From Qipengyuania sp. JC766 (GTDB taxonomy: Bacteria > Pseudomonadota > Alphaproteobacteria > Sphingomonadales > Sphingomonadaceae), in assembly GCF_040717445.1 (NCBI RefSeq), contig NZ_JBFEFL010000001.1, positions 1,808,001-1,872,000 of the forward strand: a DNA stretch of 64,000 nt, written 5' to 3'. This document shows, piece after piece, positions 1-9,791 of the stretch. A program made the position numbers and the translations under genes. The notes below the pieces were generated by a model that searched no databases, was not told the DNA's origin, and worked only from the letters and a program-made list of their open reading frames with translations. Positions within the stretch are counted from its first letter, which is position 1. Each line of letters opens with the position of its first letter.

Positions 1-1
1 C

Positions 2-1216
2 CTACCTCTTGGGCTCAGACTTAGACTTACGCTGCCGAAGTGCATCAAGATGATCGCTCCACCATTGAGCCATCTTGACGCGCTCGTCCCAGTAGTTACC
101 CCGATTGTAGACACCGCGGATGGCATTGCTGTCGCCATGAGCCAGTGCCCGCTCAATCGCATCGGGATGCCACAGACCGCTTTCGTTGAGCATGGTCGAG
201 GCCGTTGAGCGAAGGCCATGCGTCGTCACTTCGTCCTTGGTGAACCCCATACGCCGGAATGCCGCGTTGATAGTATTCTCGCTCATGGGACGTTGACGCG
301 TATGGAACGCCGGGAAGATGTAGCCCTTGCTGCCGGTAATCGATCTCAGCTCTCGAAACAGCTCCAACACCTGGCGTGATAGAGGCACCACATGAGTCCG
401 GCGTGCCTTCATCTTGCCTTCCGGAATTGTCCAGGTGGCCTTGTCCCAATCGATCTCGTTCCATTCGCCGTGGCGAAGCTCGCCGGGTCGCACAAAGACA
501 TGCGGTGCGATCTTCAGCGCGAATTTCGTTGCCGGATAGCATTCGAAATCATCGATGGCGCGAAGGAGCCCGCCCAACTTCTCGGGTTCAAGGATCGCAG
601 CGTAGTGTCGTGCTTTGGGCGTGACCAGTGCGCCCTGCAGGATCGATGTCGGATCGGTTTGGCACTGGCCGAGCGCGGCCCCATACCGGAACACCCGGCT
701 TGAGAACGATCGGCACTTCTTCGCGGTTTCGAGATTGCCTTTGGCTTCGAGTTTCTTGAGCGCTGCCAGCATCAACTGCGGATCGACGTCATTGATCGGC
801 ATATTGCCGATTGCGGGCTTGAGCAGTTCGAGGAACCAGCGCGCCTTGCGCAGCGTGGCCTCCGCCCTGCCTTCGGGCACCATCTTCTCGTCGATGTACT
901 TGTTAGCGATGACCTCGAAGGTGTTCTCCGCACCTAGCTTGATCCTGGCCTTCTTGCGCTTCCGTTCAAGCATCGGATCGATGCCATCGGAAACCTTGAG
1001 CCGCGCCCGGTCGCGAAGCTGACGCGCTTGCGACAAGCTGACCTCTGGGAACGCGCCGATGGGCAGCTTCTTTTCCTTCCCGCCGAAGCGGTACTTGAAA
1101 TACCAGAGCTTGGAGCCGTTCGGCTTCACCAGAAGCAGTAGCCCCCGCGAGTCGTATTTCTTGTACGACTTATCGGCAGCCCGGAAGCCTTTGATTTCCT
1201 GCACATTGAGGCTCAT
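2..1216 (-). CDS. P4-type tyrosine integrase
   Basis: Site-specific recombinase of 404 residues, complete (ATG at 1216, TAG at 2-4). The N-terminal DUF4102 arm-DNA-binding domain covers about residues 5-90, the SAM-like core-binding domain about 100-190, and the catalytic domain about 205-385. Catalytic residues visible are R243 (in VRPGE), K268, H333 and R336 (in THGLR), H360 (in ALAHGD) and the nucleophile Y370 (in GVYNR). All are intact, so the enzyme should be active. Its role is insertion and excision of the element at the neighbouring tRNA-Leu gene. The length is normal for the P4/prophage-CP4 family. It is transcribed away from the tRNA; the cargo lies outside the window. Confidence 0.93.
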   Translation of the reverse strand: MSLNVQEIKGFRAADKSYKKYDSRGLLLLVKPNGSKLWYFKYRFGGKEKKLPIGAFPEVSLSQARQLRDRARLKVSDGIDPMLERKRKKARIKLGAENTFEVIANKYIDEKMVPEGRAEATLRKARWFLELLKPAIGNMPINDVDPQLMLAALKKLEAKGNLETAKKCRSFSSRVFRYGAALGQCQTDPTSILQGALVTPKARHYAAILEPEKLGGLLRAIDDFECYPATKFALKIAPHVFVRPGELRHGEWNEIDWDKATWTIPEGKMKARRTHVVPLSRQVLELFRELRSITGSKGYIFPAFHTRQRPMSENTINAAFRRMGFTKDEVTTHGLRSTASTMLNESGLWHPDAIERALAHGDSNAIRGVYNRGNYWDERVKMAQWWSDHLDALRQRKSKSEPKR

Positions 1217-1288
1217 TTGGGGGCCTCACTTTTGTGCAAGTTGGGGCCTTTTGAACTGGAGCCCCCAGCCGAGGCCCCCACAGACGTT

Positions 1289-1393
1289 GGAACAAAGCGG
1301 AACAAAACAAGACCTCGCTTTCTGCGCTAGAGGTCAAGAATGGCAGAATTCCGCCATTTCTGCAATGTTTTGGAACGTTCTGATGAGAACAAA
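1289..1393. repeat. Candidate integrase arm/flank repeats
   Basis: Between the integrase and the tRNA there are two direct copies of GGAACAAA at 1289-1296 and 1299-1306, ten bases apart. A third, AGAACAAA at 1386-1393, abuts the tRNA 3' end. A GAACGTTC palindrome (1373-1380) overlaps the inverted repeat GTTCTGATGAGAAC (1377-1390). Repeats this close to a tRNA att core may be integrase or excisionase arm sites; that role is inferred from position only. Confidence 0.35.
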
Positions 1394-1480
<87 letters not shown>

Positions 1481-1661
1481 ACTTCGTATCCGAGCGGAGG
1501 TCACCGCCGGTCCGAATGAGGCGCGCGGTTAGCCGTGGCGCGGGGGCGTTGTCAATGCAATTCGGCGTCATGTGCGGTGGAACGCTTGCGCGGGGGCCCA
1601 CGTTGATGCAACGCGCTTCGCGAACCGGCAAACCTCCGATATTCACAGACAGGCATCTGAC

Positions 1662-2609
1662 ATGGCACGGACCGATCCCCTTACCGACAGACTGGTCGTC
1701 GTTTTCGGCGGCAGCGGGTTCATCGGGCATTACGTTGCGCAGGAACTGCTCGAGCGCGGCGCGCGGGTCCGCATTGCGAGCCGCCATCCGGAGAAGGCAT
1801 TCGAACTGAAGCCGCTCGCCAATCTGGGCCAGTTGCAGTTCGCGCGGTGCGACGTGACGAACGAGGCGAGCGTCGAGGCGTCGATGCATGGGGCGGACTT
1901 CGTGGTGAACCTCGTCGGCAGCTTCGAGGGCAATCTGCGGCAACTCATGGGCAATGCCGCCGGCAAGCTCGCGCAGGCGGCGAAGGATGCAGGTGCACGG
2001 GCGTTCGTCCATCTGAGCGCTATTGCTGAGGATCCCGACGGCGAGGCGGAATATGCACAGGCCAAGGCGCTGGGCGAGAAGCTCGTGACCGAGGCATTCC
2101 CGCAAGCGACGATCCTGCGTCCGTCGATCCTGTTCGGGGAGGACGACAACTTCCTGACCATGTTCGCCGACCTGATCCGACTGTTCCCGGTCCTGCCGGT
2201 CTTCGCACCGGACTCGCCCCTACAGATGGTCTATGTCGGCGACGTGGCGGACGCGGTCGTGGCGGCGCTGGCCGATCCGGGGGCACATGGCGGGAAGACG
2301 TTCGAGCTGGGCGGGCCCGAGAAGGTCACCATGATGGAACTCAACCGCAGGATCGCCGAGGCGCAGGGACGCAAGCGGACCTTCATCCCCATGCCCGACG
2401 CGCTGTCGGCCGGCTTCGCGGCCATGCCGGGAACGCCGATGGGCAGCGACCAGTGGACGCTGCTGAAGAACGGCAACGTCGCGAGCGGGGACCATCCCGG
2501 CTTTGCGGAACTGGACATCAGCCCCCGACCGCTGGGCCTGTTCCTGGACCGGTGGATGGTGACCCACCGCAAGCACGGCCGTTTCTCCGACCGCGTGCGG
2601 CAGGTCTGA
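1662..2609 (+). CDS. NDUFA9-like NAD(P)-binding SDR protein
   Basis: Atypical short-chain dehydrogenase of 315 residues, resembling bacterial homologues of the complex I accessory subunit NDUFA9. The Rossmann motif GGSGFIG is at residues 16-22, with NAD-binding Gly16, Gly19 and Gly22. An Asp and aromatic-rich NmrA-like body follows. The upstream in-frame ATG at 1572 would add 30 low-quality residues; ATG 1662 puts the Rossmann fold at the expected distance from the N terminus. In alphaproteobacteria such proteins are usually annotated as complex I NDUFA9 subunit family. Whether it binds complex I or acts as a free reductase cannot be told from the sequence. It converges on nfeD with four bases between stops. 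Confidence 0.82.
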   Translation: MARTDPLTDRLVVVFGGSGFIGHYVAQELLERGARVRIASRHPEKAFELKPLANLGQLQFARCDVTNEASVEASMHGADFVVNLVGSFEGNLRQLMGNAAGKLAQAAKDAGARAFVHLSAIAEDPDGEAEYAQAKALGEKLVTEAFPQATILRPSILFGEDDNFLTMFADLIRLFPVLPVFAPDSPLQMVYVGDVADAVVAALADPGAHGGKTFELGGPEKVTMMELNRRIAEAQGRKRTFIPMPDALSAGFAAMPGTPMGSDQWTLLKNGNVASGDHPGFAELDISPRPLGLFLDRWMVTHRKHGRFSDRVRQV

Positions 2610-2613
2610 CGCC

Positions 2614-3111
2614 CTAGTCGGACGGCAGGGCCGGCGGCGCCGAGCTCTCGTCCTTCAGCAGGTTGAGCGGTTCGACCTCAACCGCCGATCCCGTGACGCG
2701 GACGATGCGCATGCGCGCGCCGGTCTCCGCATCGGGACCATGCGCGATCCATGCACTGTCGCCCACGCGCACACGCCCTTCCCCGCCCTCGATCGGAACG
2801 GTGACGACGGCGGACTGGCCGACCAGCTGCTCGCCGCGCTTGTTGAGCGAGGGATCGCTGCTGACGATCGGCGTGTCGCGCAGGTAGCGCTTGGCGGACA
2901 GCGCGAAGATCAGCGCCAAGGCAACGAAGTTGACGATCTGGAAGCCCACCCCGAAATCGAGCACGAAGGCGATCGCGCCGGTCGTGAGCGCGGCCAGCGC
3001 CAGCCAGATCAGGTAGACGCCCGGCACCACCAGTTCGAGCACGGCCAGCGCCAGGCCGATGGTGACCCACCACCAAGCCGCGTCGACGCTATCGAAGAAG
3101 CCGGGGTCCAT
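2614..3111 (-). CDS. NfeD family membrane protein
   Basis: A 165-residue protein with an N-terminal hydrophobic part holding two to three membrane segments (about residues 12-75) and a C-terminal OB-fold-like domain (about 95-160). The gene starts three bases after the stop of the SPFH gene, so the two form an operon. NfeD proteins pair with SPFH/stomatin partners in membrane microdomains; this is the short, protease-less form, like E. coli YbbK/QmcA's partner. Direct function remains unknown. Confidence 0.85.
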   Translation of the reverse strand: MDPGFFDSVDAAWWWVTIGLALAVLELVVPGVYLIWLALAALTTGAIAFVLDFGVGFQIVNFVALALIFALSAKRYLRDTPIVSSDPSLNKRGEQLVGQSAVVTVPIEGGEGRVRVGDSAWIAHGPDAETGARMRIVRVTGSAVEVEPLNLLKDESSAPPALPSD

Positions 3112-3114
3112 TTC

Positions 3115-4125
3115 CTATCGCCGTCCGCTGGGCGCGGCGCCCGACGCACTACCGGTCAGCGGCGTGCCCGAGGCGGCGCGGCGCGGGACGCTTTCGGTCG
3201 TCACGTCGCCCTGCTGCGGCTGGACGATATCGCGCACCAGTTCCCCGATCCCGCCCAGTGACCCGATGAGCTGCGTGGTCTCCACCGGGAAGAGGATGGT
3301 CTTGGCATTGGGACTGTCGGCGAACTTGCCCACCGCCTTGGTGTATTCCTGCGCGATGAAGTAGTTGATCGCCGAGGTCCCCTGCGAGGCGATGGCGGTG
3401 GAGACCATTTCCGTCGCGCGGGCTTCGGCCTCCGCCGCGCGCTCGCGCGCTTCGGCGTCGCGGAAGGCGGCTTCGCGCTTGCCTTCGGCTTCGAGGATGG
3501 CGGACTGCTTGCGCCCTTCGGCCCTCAGGATCGAACTGGTCTTGTCCCCTTCCGCCTCGAGGATCTCGGCACGCTTGAGGCGCTCTGCCTTCATCTGGCG
3601 GGCCATCGCCTCGCTGATGTCGGTCGGCGGGCGGATGTCCTTGATCTCCACCCGGGTGATCTTGACGCCCCAAGGCGAGGTCGCATGATCGACCACGGAC
3701 AGGAGGCGGGCGTTGATCTCGTCCCGCTTGGAGAGGGTCTCGTCCAGGTCCATGCTGCCCATCACGGTGCGCAGATTGGTGGTGGTGAGCGCCATGATCG
3801 CGTAGTTGAGGCCGCTGACTTCGTAAGCCGCCTTGGCCGCGTCCAGCACCTGGAAGAAGACCACCGCGTCCACCCCGACCATGGCGTTGTCCGCCGTGAT
3901 GATCTCCTGCCCCGGGATGTCGAGGACCTGTTCCATCATGTTGATCTTGTGACCGATGCGGTCGATGAAGGGAAACAGGATGTGCAGGCCGGGCTCGGCC
4001 GGCTTGGTGAACTTGCCCAGCCGCTCCACCGTGTAAACGAAGCCCTGGCGCACGACGCGGACCGTGGTCAGCAGCAGCAGGATGACCAGTCCCACCAGCA
4101 GCGCGAATATCAACAGACCTTCCAT
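3115..4125 (-). CDS. SPFH/band 7 stomatin-like protein (QmcA type)
   Basis: Membrane-anchored stomatin-like protein of 336 residues. One N-terminal membrane segment covers residues 2-22, followed by the SPFH domain (about 30-200). Next is a long charged coiled coil with AEG/EAE heptads (about 205-255), and a flexible Gly/Pro/Arg tail. The start at ATG 4125 is preceded by AGGGAGG at good distance; a longer frame to 4218 lacks support. It oligomerises in membranes and is thought to scaffold protein quality control and lipid domains. It is followed immediately by its usual partner nfeD. Confidence 0.9.
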   Translation of the reverse strand: MEGLLIFALLVGLVILLLLTTVRVVRQGFVYTVERLGKFTKPAEPGLHILFPFIDRIGHKINMMEQVLDIPGQEIITADNAMVGVDAVVFFQVLDAAKAAYEVSGLNYAIMALTTTNLRTVMGSMDLDETLSKRDEINARLLSVVDHATSPWGVKITRVEIKDIRPPTDISEAMARQMKAERLKRAEILEAEGDKTSSILRAEGRKQSAILEAEGKREAAFRDAEARERAAEAEARATEMVSTAIASQGTSAINYFIAQEYTKAVGKFADSPNAKTILFPVETTQLIGSLGGIGELVRDIVQPQQGDVTTESVPRRAASGTPLTGSASGAAPSGRR

Positions 4126-4571
4126 GCGGTCATCCTCCCTGAAGTGTGACGGACACGATAGCTGCGTGTCGGCCCGGTGCAAAGCGGTGCGCGCAGGGCG
4201 CTGTCCGGTACGAAACATGGACCGCTGAACCCGGTTTTATGAGAACTCCGCCCCGCCCTTTTCGTACGGCCCGTGCCGGCGCAATTGCGGTGTGCGGCGG
4301 GACGGACTTCATCCCCGCAACTGCCTGTGATAGCGGGTTTTATCGGCGCCGGGTCCATCCGCAGCGGCCCATCGGCAAGTGCTGCCCCGCGCACCGCAAT
4401 CCGGTTAGCCGACCGGCGAATGTGTGGCTTTCCGTTTTGCAAAAAGCCACGCGTCCGATCCCGGCGTGTCCGCAGCCCATCGCCAGCCTGCCGGCCGGTG
4501 CATCGTCGATCTTTGCGGAAATGCGGGACCATCCGGCGACGCTACGCCGAACGGACCCGTGTAGGAAAGCC
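4126..4571. other. Gene-free interval, 446 bases
   Basis: No coding region is supported here. The only clear structure is an 8-bp perfect inverted repeat GTGGCTTT/AAAGCCAC (4424-4431 and 4443-4450) with an 11-base loop. It has no U-tract beyond the stem on either strand, so it is not a convincing terminator. The right part must contain the 3' flank of the dienelactone hydrolase gene and the left part the SPFH promoter, but no promoter could be placed. Confidence 0.5.
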
Positions 4572-5459
4572 TTATCGCAGGGCCGACGAATACAGCGTCA
4601 TCAGGTCGGTAAAGGCGCGCTCCGCCGCGGCTTCGTCATAGGCCGGGCTGTCCGGGACGGTCCAGCCATGGTCGCCGGCGTAGACGTCCACCTTGGCCGG
4701 GCGTCCGGCCTCCTGCGCGGCTTCGCGCAGGATGGTCTTGTGCGTGGGTGCCTCCGCATCGTCGTCCTGCGCGATCGCGACGAGATAACGCGCCTGCGTA
4801 TCGTCGAAGGTCCGGTGCGGGCTTTGCGGATTGTCGTCGCGCACCAGCCCGCCGCCGTGGAAGCTGGCGACGCCCCTGATCCGGTCCGGCACGGCCGCCG
4901 CGCTCCAGAAAGTGAAGGGTCCGCCCATGCAATACCCTTGCGTACCGATGCCCCGGTCGCTCGCCACTTCGTCCCGGCTGTCGAGCCAAGCGACCGCGGC
5001 CCGCGCGTCGCGGGTTATCGTGTCGGCGTTGAGCTTCTCGCGCCAGGGACGGACCTTCTGGAAACCTTCGTTGGCGGCGAATTCGGCGAAGCTGGCGAAC
5101 TGTTCGCCGGCCACATCGCGGTAATAGGGATTGACGACCAGCGTCGCATAGCCGCGCCCGGCCATCCGGCGCGCCATGTTGCGCTTGGCTTCGCGCAGGC
5201 CGGCGATATCGGGCCAGAACAGGACGGCGGCCACCGGGTTGGACACGGGCGCCACGAAGAAGCCGTCCATCGTGCCGTCGGGCGTGCGGAAGCTGACGGC
5301 TTCTTCCCGCATGGCGGGCAGCGTCATCTGCGCATCGGGATCGTCCATGGAGCCGACCGGGGCGCAGGCGGCGACGGCCGCCGCGCCCCCGAGTGCGCCG
5401 AACTGGCGCCGGTTGAGAGTGTTACGCGCCCACCGGGCCAGCTGCTTCTCGTCGCACAT
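4572..5459 (-). CDS. Dienelactone hydrolase family protein, exported by Tat
   Basis: Alpha/beta hydrolase of 295 residues. The N terminus carries a Tat-like signal with RRQF at residues 17-20, a hydrophobic Ala/Gly stretch, and a Cys at 32 that may be lipidated (VAAC). The nucleophile Cys177 lies in GYCMGG, the DLH signature in place of Ser, with His264 in GDHGW and Asp232-234 as the likely acid. Classical DLH opens dienelactones in chloroaromatic breakdown, but exported members have unknown substrates. It stands alone; no catechol pathway genes are nearby. It is 48 bases downstream of the YceI gene and could share its transcript. Confidence 0.88.
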   Translation of the reverse strand: MCDEKQLARWARNTLNRRQFGALGGAAAVAACAPVGSMDDPDAQMTLPAMREEAVSFRTPDGTMDGFFVAPVSNPVAAVLFWPDIAGLREAKRNMARRMAGRGYATLVVNPYYRDVAGEQFASFAEFAANEGFQKVRPWREKLNADTITRDARAAVAWLDSRDEVASDRGIGTQGYCMGGPFTFWSAAAVPDRIRGVASFHGGGLVRDDNPQSPHRTFDDTQARYLVAIAQDDDAEAPTHKTILREAAQEAGRPAKVDVYAGDHGWTVPDSPAYDEAAAERAFTDLMTLYSSALR

Positions 5460-5507
5460 GGTCTGTCTCCCTTGTCCCTTTTCGCGGTGGCGTTGCCGCC
5501 CCGGTTC

Positions 5508-6167
5508 TTATTGCTTTTCGAAGGCCACGCTGATCATCAGCTTCACCTTGTCCGACACCATCGGGACCGCGTAATCGACGCCGTAGTCGGACCGCATGAT
5601 TTCCGTCGTGCCTTCAAAGCCGATCGTTTCGGCTTCACTCATCGGATTGGCGCCGGCGCCGGTGAACTTCGCTTCGATCGTGACCGGATTGGTCCGGCCG
5701 TTCATCGACAGCTGGCCGGAAATGATCGCCTTCGTACCGCCGCCATAGACGGTCACGCCGGTCGACTGGAACCGCGCCATGCCGGGATCCGCCCCAAAGA
5801 AATCGGGGTCCCCGCCATCGCTGCCCGGGCGGAGCAGGTGCTCGCGCAGCCCTTCGCTCGGCACGGCGACGCTGGCGATGGGGACGGACACGTCCACCTG
5901 CGCAGCGGACGGGTTGGCCGGATCGATGGTCAGCGTGCCTTCGGCATCGCCGAAGGTGCCGTAATAGTCGTTGAATCCGAAATGGTTGACGCTGAACGCG
6001 ACCAGCGAATGGCCGGGATCGGTGGCGTAGGTGCCGGCCGTGACGCGCGAGACGTCCATGGCGCCAGCCTGCTGCGCGCCATCCGAATGGTTGTCCGCGA
6101 TCGCCGGGACGCTGGCGACGGCGACAGTGGCGAGGACAAGGCTGGACAGGGCGATCGATTTACGCAT
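5508..6167 (-). CDS. YceI family periplasmic lipid-binding protein
   Basis: A 219-residue protein with a Sec signal peptide (MRKSIALSS..., cleavage near AIA-DN about residue 25) and a lipocalin-like YceI beta barrel over the rest. Typical features are visible: HSLVAFSVNHFG near the start, repeated TGVTVYGG/GQLSMNGRTNP strands, and a KVKLMISVAFEK C terminus. YceI proteins bind polyisoprenoids, possibly quinones or carotenoid-like chains, in the periplasm. ATG 6167 is preceded by GGAG; the frame upstream lacks a signal peptide and is not used. Confidence 0.92.
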   Translation of the reverse strand: MRKSIALSSLVLATVAVASVPAIADNHSDGAQQAGAMDVSRVTAGTYATDPGHSLVAFSVNHFGFNDYYGTFGDAEGTLTIDPANPSAAQVDVSVPIASVAVPSEGLREHLLRPGSDGGDPDFFGADPGMARFQSTGVTVYGGGTKAIISGQLSMNGRTNPVTIEAKFTGAGANPMSEAETIGFEGTTEIMRSDYGVDYAVPMVSDKVKLMISVAFEKQ

Positions 6168-6268
6168 CGAGGGTCTCCGGTTCGGGTTTTGGCGAAAAGG
6201 TTCCCACCCTAATCGCTTAGCATTTGGCAATGTTCCCGGAGGCCGGCCCTTTAAGTGGCGGGCGCGCG

Positions 6269-7285
6269 TCAGCGACGCGTGAGCGCTTCCTCGCTCTCCG
6301 CCATCAGGGTCCCGATGATCTGCGCCGCCGGCTCCTCTTCCTTCACCATGCCGACGCTTTGCCCGGCCATCAGGCTGCCGCTTTCGACGTCGCCGTCGAT
6401 GACCGCGCGGCGCAGGGCACCCGCCCAGTAATGTTCGACCTGCAGCTGCGCCTCGGCCATCGCGATCTCCTCGCGGTCGAGCGTGCCGGCGATTTCCCGC
6501 TGCTTGGCGGTGAATTCTTCCGTGCCCTTGTTCTTGAGCGCGCGAACCGGGATGACGGGCAGGCGCGCATCGACCTGGACGCTGGCGACCGCGTCGCGCG
6601 CGCTGGCACGGAAGAACGCCTTCTTGAAATCGGGGTGGGCGATGCTTTCAGTCGCGCAGGCGAACCGTGTGCCAAGCTGCACGCCGCACGCGCCCATTTC
6701 AAGGTAACCGGCAATCGCGGAACCGCGCCCGATACCGCCGGCGACGAACACCAGGTGATCGGCCGACAGTTCGGGGAGGATTTCCTGTGCCAGAACGCTG
6801 GTGGAAACAGGGCCGATATGGCCGCCCGCTTCCATGCCTTCGATTACCAGCGCGTCCGCGCCCGAACGCAGCAGTTTCTTCGCCAGCGCCAGCGTCGGCG
6901 CGAAGCAGATCACTTTGGCTGGGTTGGCCCCGCCCTTGATTGCTTCCACGCTGCCCTTGGGCGGAATGCCGCCCGCCAGCACCACATGCGTGACGCCGTG
7001 CTTCTCGCACACGGCGATAAGGTCGAATAGATCAGGGTGCATCGTGATCAGGTTCACGCCGAACGGCCGGTCCGTCATCGCGCGCGTCGCGGCGATTTCC
7101 GCATCCAGCAGGTCGGGCGTCATGGCCCCGCACGCAATGACGCCGAAGCCGCCGGCATTGCTGATCGCGCTGACGAGGTTGCGCTCGCTCACCCAGCTCA
7201 TCGCGCCGCACATGATCGCGTGCTCGCTGCCCAGGAATTCGGTGCCGCGGGCCATCAGCGCGCGTGTCTTGGAAAGATCGGTCAT
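6269..7285 (-). CDS. Nitronate monooxygenase-like FMN flavoprotein
   Basis: A 338-residue TIM-barrel protein of the NMO/2-nitropropane dioxygenase family. The N-terminal region has the GAMSWVSE and NAGGFGVI signatures, then FGVNLIT. The FMN-phosphate-binding part includes ALVIEGMEAGGHIG and FVAGGIGRG, and GVQLGTRFACATES follows. Members oxidise nitronates or act as NAD(P)H:quinone reductases, and the sequence does not decide between these. The ATG at 7285 has only a weak ribosome site. It is transcribed divergently from katG across a 267-base interval. Confidence 0.85.
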   Translation of the reverse strand: MTDLSKTRALMARGTEFLGSEHAIMCGAMSWVSERNLVSAISNAGGFGVIACGAMTPDLLDAEIAATRAMTDRPFGVNLITMHPDLFDLIAVCEKHGVTHVVLAGGIPPKGSVEAIKGGANPAKVICFAPTLALAKKLLRSGADALVIEGMEAGGHIGPVSTSVLAQEILPELSADHLVFVAGGIGRGSAIAGYLEMGACGVQLGTRFACATESIAHPDFKKAFFRASARDAVASVQVDARLPVIPVRALKNKGTEEFTAKQREIAGTLDREEIAMAEAQLQVEHYWAGALRRAVIDGDVESGSLMAGQSVGMVKEEEPAAQIIGTLMAESEEALTRR

Positions 7286-7453
7286 GGCCGCGCGGGTTAA
7301 TGGCAGGGTTTTCCGGCGGCAAGAGGGCTTGGCGCGGCAGGCTGCCTGCCCGAGCCGCGACGGGCGGAACCGGGGCCCGCCACCGCCATTGATATTTTGC
7401 AGGCCCGGACCCGATCAGCCGCCGGCGAGCGGCGCGGCTTTCAATCGGCTGGA

Positions 7454-7509
7454 TCGATTAGCCTGAATGGAGTTAATTGCTTTGATCGATGAAAGGCCGG
7501 GCGTAGAGT
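7454..7509 (+). promoter_or_regulatory. Candidate katG promoter
   Basis: TTGATC (7482-7487) and TAGAGT (7504-7509) are separated by 16 bases and resemble -35 and -10 boxes. Two ATCGAT words, one about 7454-7459 and one at 7485-7490, flank an AT-richer stretch and could be an operator. The match is moderate and no OxyR consensus could be aligned with certainty. Confidence 0.3.
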
Positions 7510-7552
7510 TCGCCCATAACAACCCCCCGACCCCGCTTGAGGAGAGATAACG

Positions 7553-9769
7553 ATGGATGCTGAAACTGGTTCGATTTCCGGCGGCTGCCCGTTCACCGGC
7601 GGCGGCGACATGCGCAAGCTGTTCGGCCGCACCAACCGCGACTGGTGGCCCGACAGCCTCGACATGTCCCCGCTCACGCAGGACGGCCGCACGGTCGATC
7701 CGATGGGCGACGATTACGATTACGCGGAAGCCTTCAACGCGCTGGACTACAACGCGCTGAAGGCGGACCTGACCGCGCTGATGACCGATAGCCAGGAATG
7801 GTGGCCGGCTGATTACGGCCACTACGGCCCGTTTTTCATCCGCATGGCATGGCACGCGGCCGGCACCTATCGCACCGGCGACGGTCGCGGCGGCGCGTCC
7901 AGCGGACAGCAGCGTTTCGCCCCGCTCAACAGCTGGCCCGACAACGGCAACCTCGACAAGGCGCGGCGCTTGCTGTGGCCGATCAAGCAGAAATACGGGA
8001 AGAACATTTCCTGGGCCGACCTGTTCGTGCTCACCGGCAATGTCGCCATCGAATCGATGGGCGGCCCGGTGTTCGGCTTCGGCGGCGGGCGCAAGGACGT
8101 GTTCGAGCCGGAGACGGTCTACTGGGGCAGCGAGGAGCAGTGGGTCGACGAAGGCGTCGAGACGCGCATCATCCCCGACGAGGGGAAGGCGCTCGAAGAC
8201 CCGCTCGCGGCGATCCAGATGGGCCTCATCTACGTCAATCCCGAAGGTCCGGGCGGCGATCCGCACGATGCGGAAGGCATGGCCCGCGACATGCGCGAAA
8301 CCTTCGCCCGCATGGCCATGAACGACGAGGAAACCGTCGCCCTGACCGCCGGCGGCCACGCCTTCGGCAAGTGCCACGGCGCCAAGCCCGCCGACACGTT
8401 CGGCAAGGCTCCGGAAGGCGAGAACCTGCACACCATGGGCTTCGGCTGGCTGACCGACCCCGAGGAAATCGGGAAGGGTCACATCACCACCAGCGGCATC
8501 GAAGGGGCGTGGACGCCCAACCCGACGCAGTGGGGCAACGACTATTTCCGCCTGCTCTTCAAGTACGAGTACGAACTGACCAAGAGCCCGGCCGGCGCCT
8601 ACCAGTGGACGCCGATCGACCCGGAAGAAGCGGACATGGCACCCGATGCGCGCGACCCGAACAAGAAGGTCCCGACCATCATGACCACCGCCGACATGGC
8701 GCTGAAGCGTGACCCGGAATATCGCAAGATTTCCGAACGCTTCCGCGACGACCAGGCGGCGCTGGACGATGCCTTCGCCCGCGCCTGGTTCAAGCTGACC
8801 CACCGCGACATGGGGCCCAAGGTCCGTTACCTGGGCTCCGACGTGCCCGCCGAAGACCTGATCTGGCAGGACCCCGTCCCCGCCGGCAAGCAGGCATCGG
8901 ACAGCGCGGTCGCCGACTTCAAGAAGGCGGTGCTGGACAGCGGCCTTTCGGTCAGCGAGCTGGTCAAGGCCGCATGGGCATCTGCCGGCACATACCGCCG
9001 GTCCGACCATCGCGGCGGCGCGAACGGCGCGCACATCCGCTTCGATGCGATCCGCAACTGGGCGGTGAACGATCCGGAAGAACTGACCCGGGTCCTCAAC
9101 AAGCTGGACGATCTGCGCGGCGACATCTCGATGGCGGACGCCATCGTGCTGGGCGGCGCCGCGGCGATCGAGAAGGCGGCCAGGGACGGCGGTTTCGACA
9201 TCAGCGTGCCCGTTTCCACGGGCCGCGGCGATGCGACCGAGGACCAGTTCGACGCCGAGAGCTGGGAGCCGCTGGAGCCGTTCGCCGACGGGTTCCGCAA
9301 CTACCTGCGCACCAAGGCATCGGTGAAGACCGAGGACATGCTGATCGACCGGGCGGACCTGCTCGGCCTGTCGGTCCCGGAAATGACCGCGCTGCTAGGC
9401 GGCATGCGGGCACTGGGCGCGGTGAGCCACCATGCGGAGCACGGCGACAGCATCGGCGTCCTGACCGACCGGCCCGGCGTCCTGTCGAACGACTTCTTCA
9501 CGAACCTGCTCCACATGGGCACTTTGTGGGAAGTGGTCGACGAGAGCGGCGACGAGGAGTTCGTCGGCAAGGAGCGTTCGACCGGCAAGGAACTGTGGCG
9601 CGCCACGCGCACCGACCTCGTCTTCGGGTCCAACTCGCAGCTTCGCGCCGTGGCCGAAGTCTATGCCGAGAACGGCAACGAGGAGAAGTTCGCGCGCGAC
9701 TTCGTCAAGGCCTGGACCAAGGTCATGGAAGCCGACCGGTTCGACCTCGAATACGCCAAGTATCACTGA
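7553..9769 (+). CDS. katG: Catalase-peroxidase
   Basis: Bifunctional haem catalase/peroxidase of 738 residues, the normal family length, with two homologous peroxidase domains. The distal site has Arg97, Trp100 and His101 ([11 protein letters not shown]). Tyr227 (in IYVNPEG) and Met254 complete the Trp-Tyr-Met adduct needed for catalase activity. The proximal haem ligand is His269 in [12 protein letters not shown] second, haem-less copy of the WASAGTYR motif lies near residue 480. It removes hydrogen peroxide in the cytoplasm. GAGGAGAGA precedes the ATG, and the gene ends at a strong terminator. It is monocistronic. Confidence 0.98.
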   Translation: MDAETGSISGGCPFTGGGDMRKLFGRTNRDWWPDSLDMSPLTQDGRTVDPMGDDYDYAEAFNALDYNALKADLTALMTDSQEWWPADYGHYGPFFIRMAWHAAGTYRTGDGRGGASSGQQRFAPLNSWPDNGNLDKARRLLWPIKQKYGKNISWADLFVLTGNVAIESMGGPVFGFGGGRKDVFEPETVYWGSEEQWVDEGVETRIIPDEGKALEDPLAAIQMGLIYVNPEGPGGDPHDAEGMARDMRETFARMAMNDEETVALTAGGHAFGKCHGAKPADTFGKAPEGENLHTMGFGWLTDPEEIGKGHITTSGIEGAWTPNPTQWGNDYFRLLFKYEYELTKSPAGAYQWTPIDPEEADMAPDARDPNKKVPTIMTTADMALKRDPEYRKISERFRDDQAALDDAFARAWFKLTHRDMGPKVRYLGSDVPAEDLIWQDPVPAGKQASDSAVADFKKAVLDSGLSVSELVKAAWASAGTYRRSDHRGGANGAHIRFDAIRNWAVNDPEELTRVLNKLDDLRGDISMADAIVLGGAAAIEKAARDGGFDISVPVSTGRGDATEDQFDAESWEPLEPFADGFRNYLRTKASVKTEDMLIDRADLLGLSVPEMTALLGGMRALGAVSHHAEHGDSIGVLTDRPGVLSNDFFTNLLHMGTLWEVVDESGDEEFVGKERSTGKELWRATRTDLVFGSNSQLRAVAEVYAENGNEEKFARDFVKAWTKVMEADRFDLEYAKYH

Positions 9770-9791
9770 TCCACACCGGATTGGATTAACG

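Noticed and set aside
4146-6212. A 688-codon plus-strand frame over the dienelactone hydrolase and YceI genes
   Set aside because: Mirror frame of two clearly recognised minus-strand genes; it has no domain or ribosome site.
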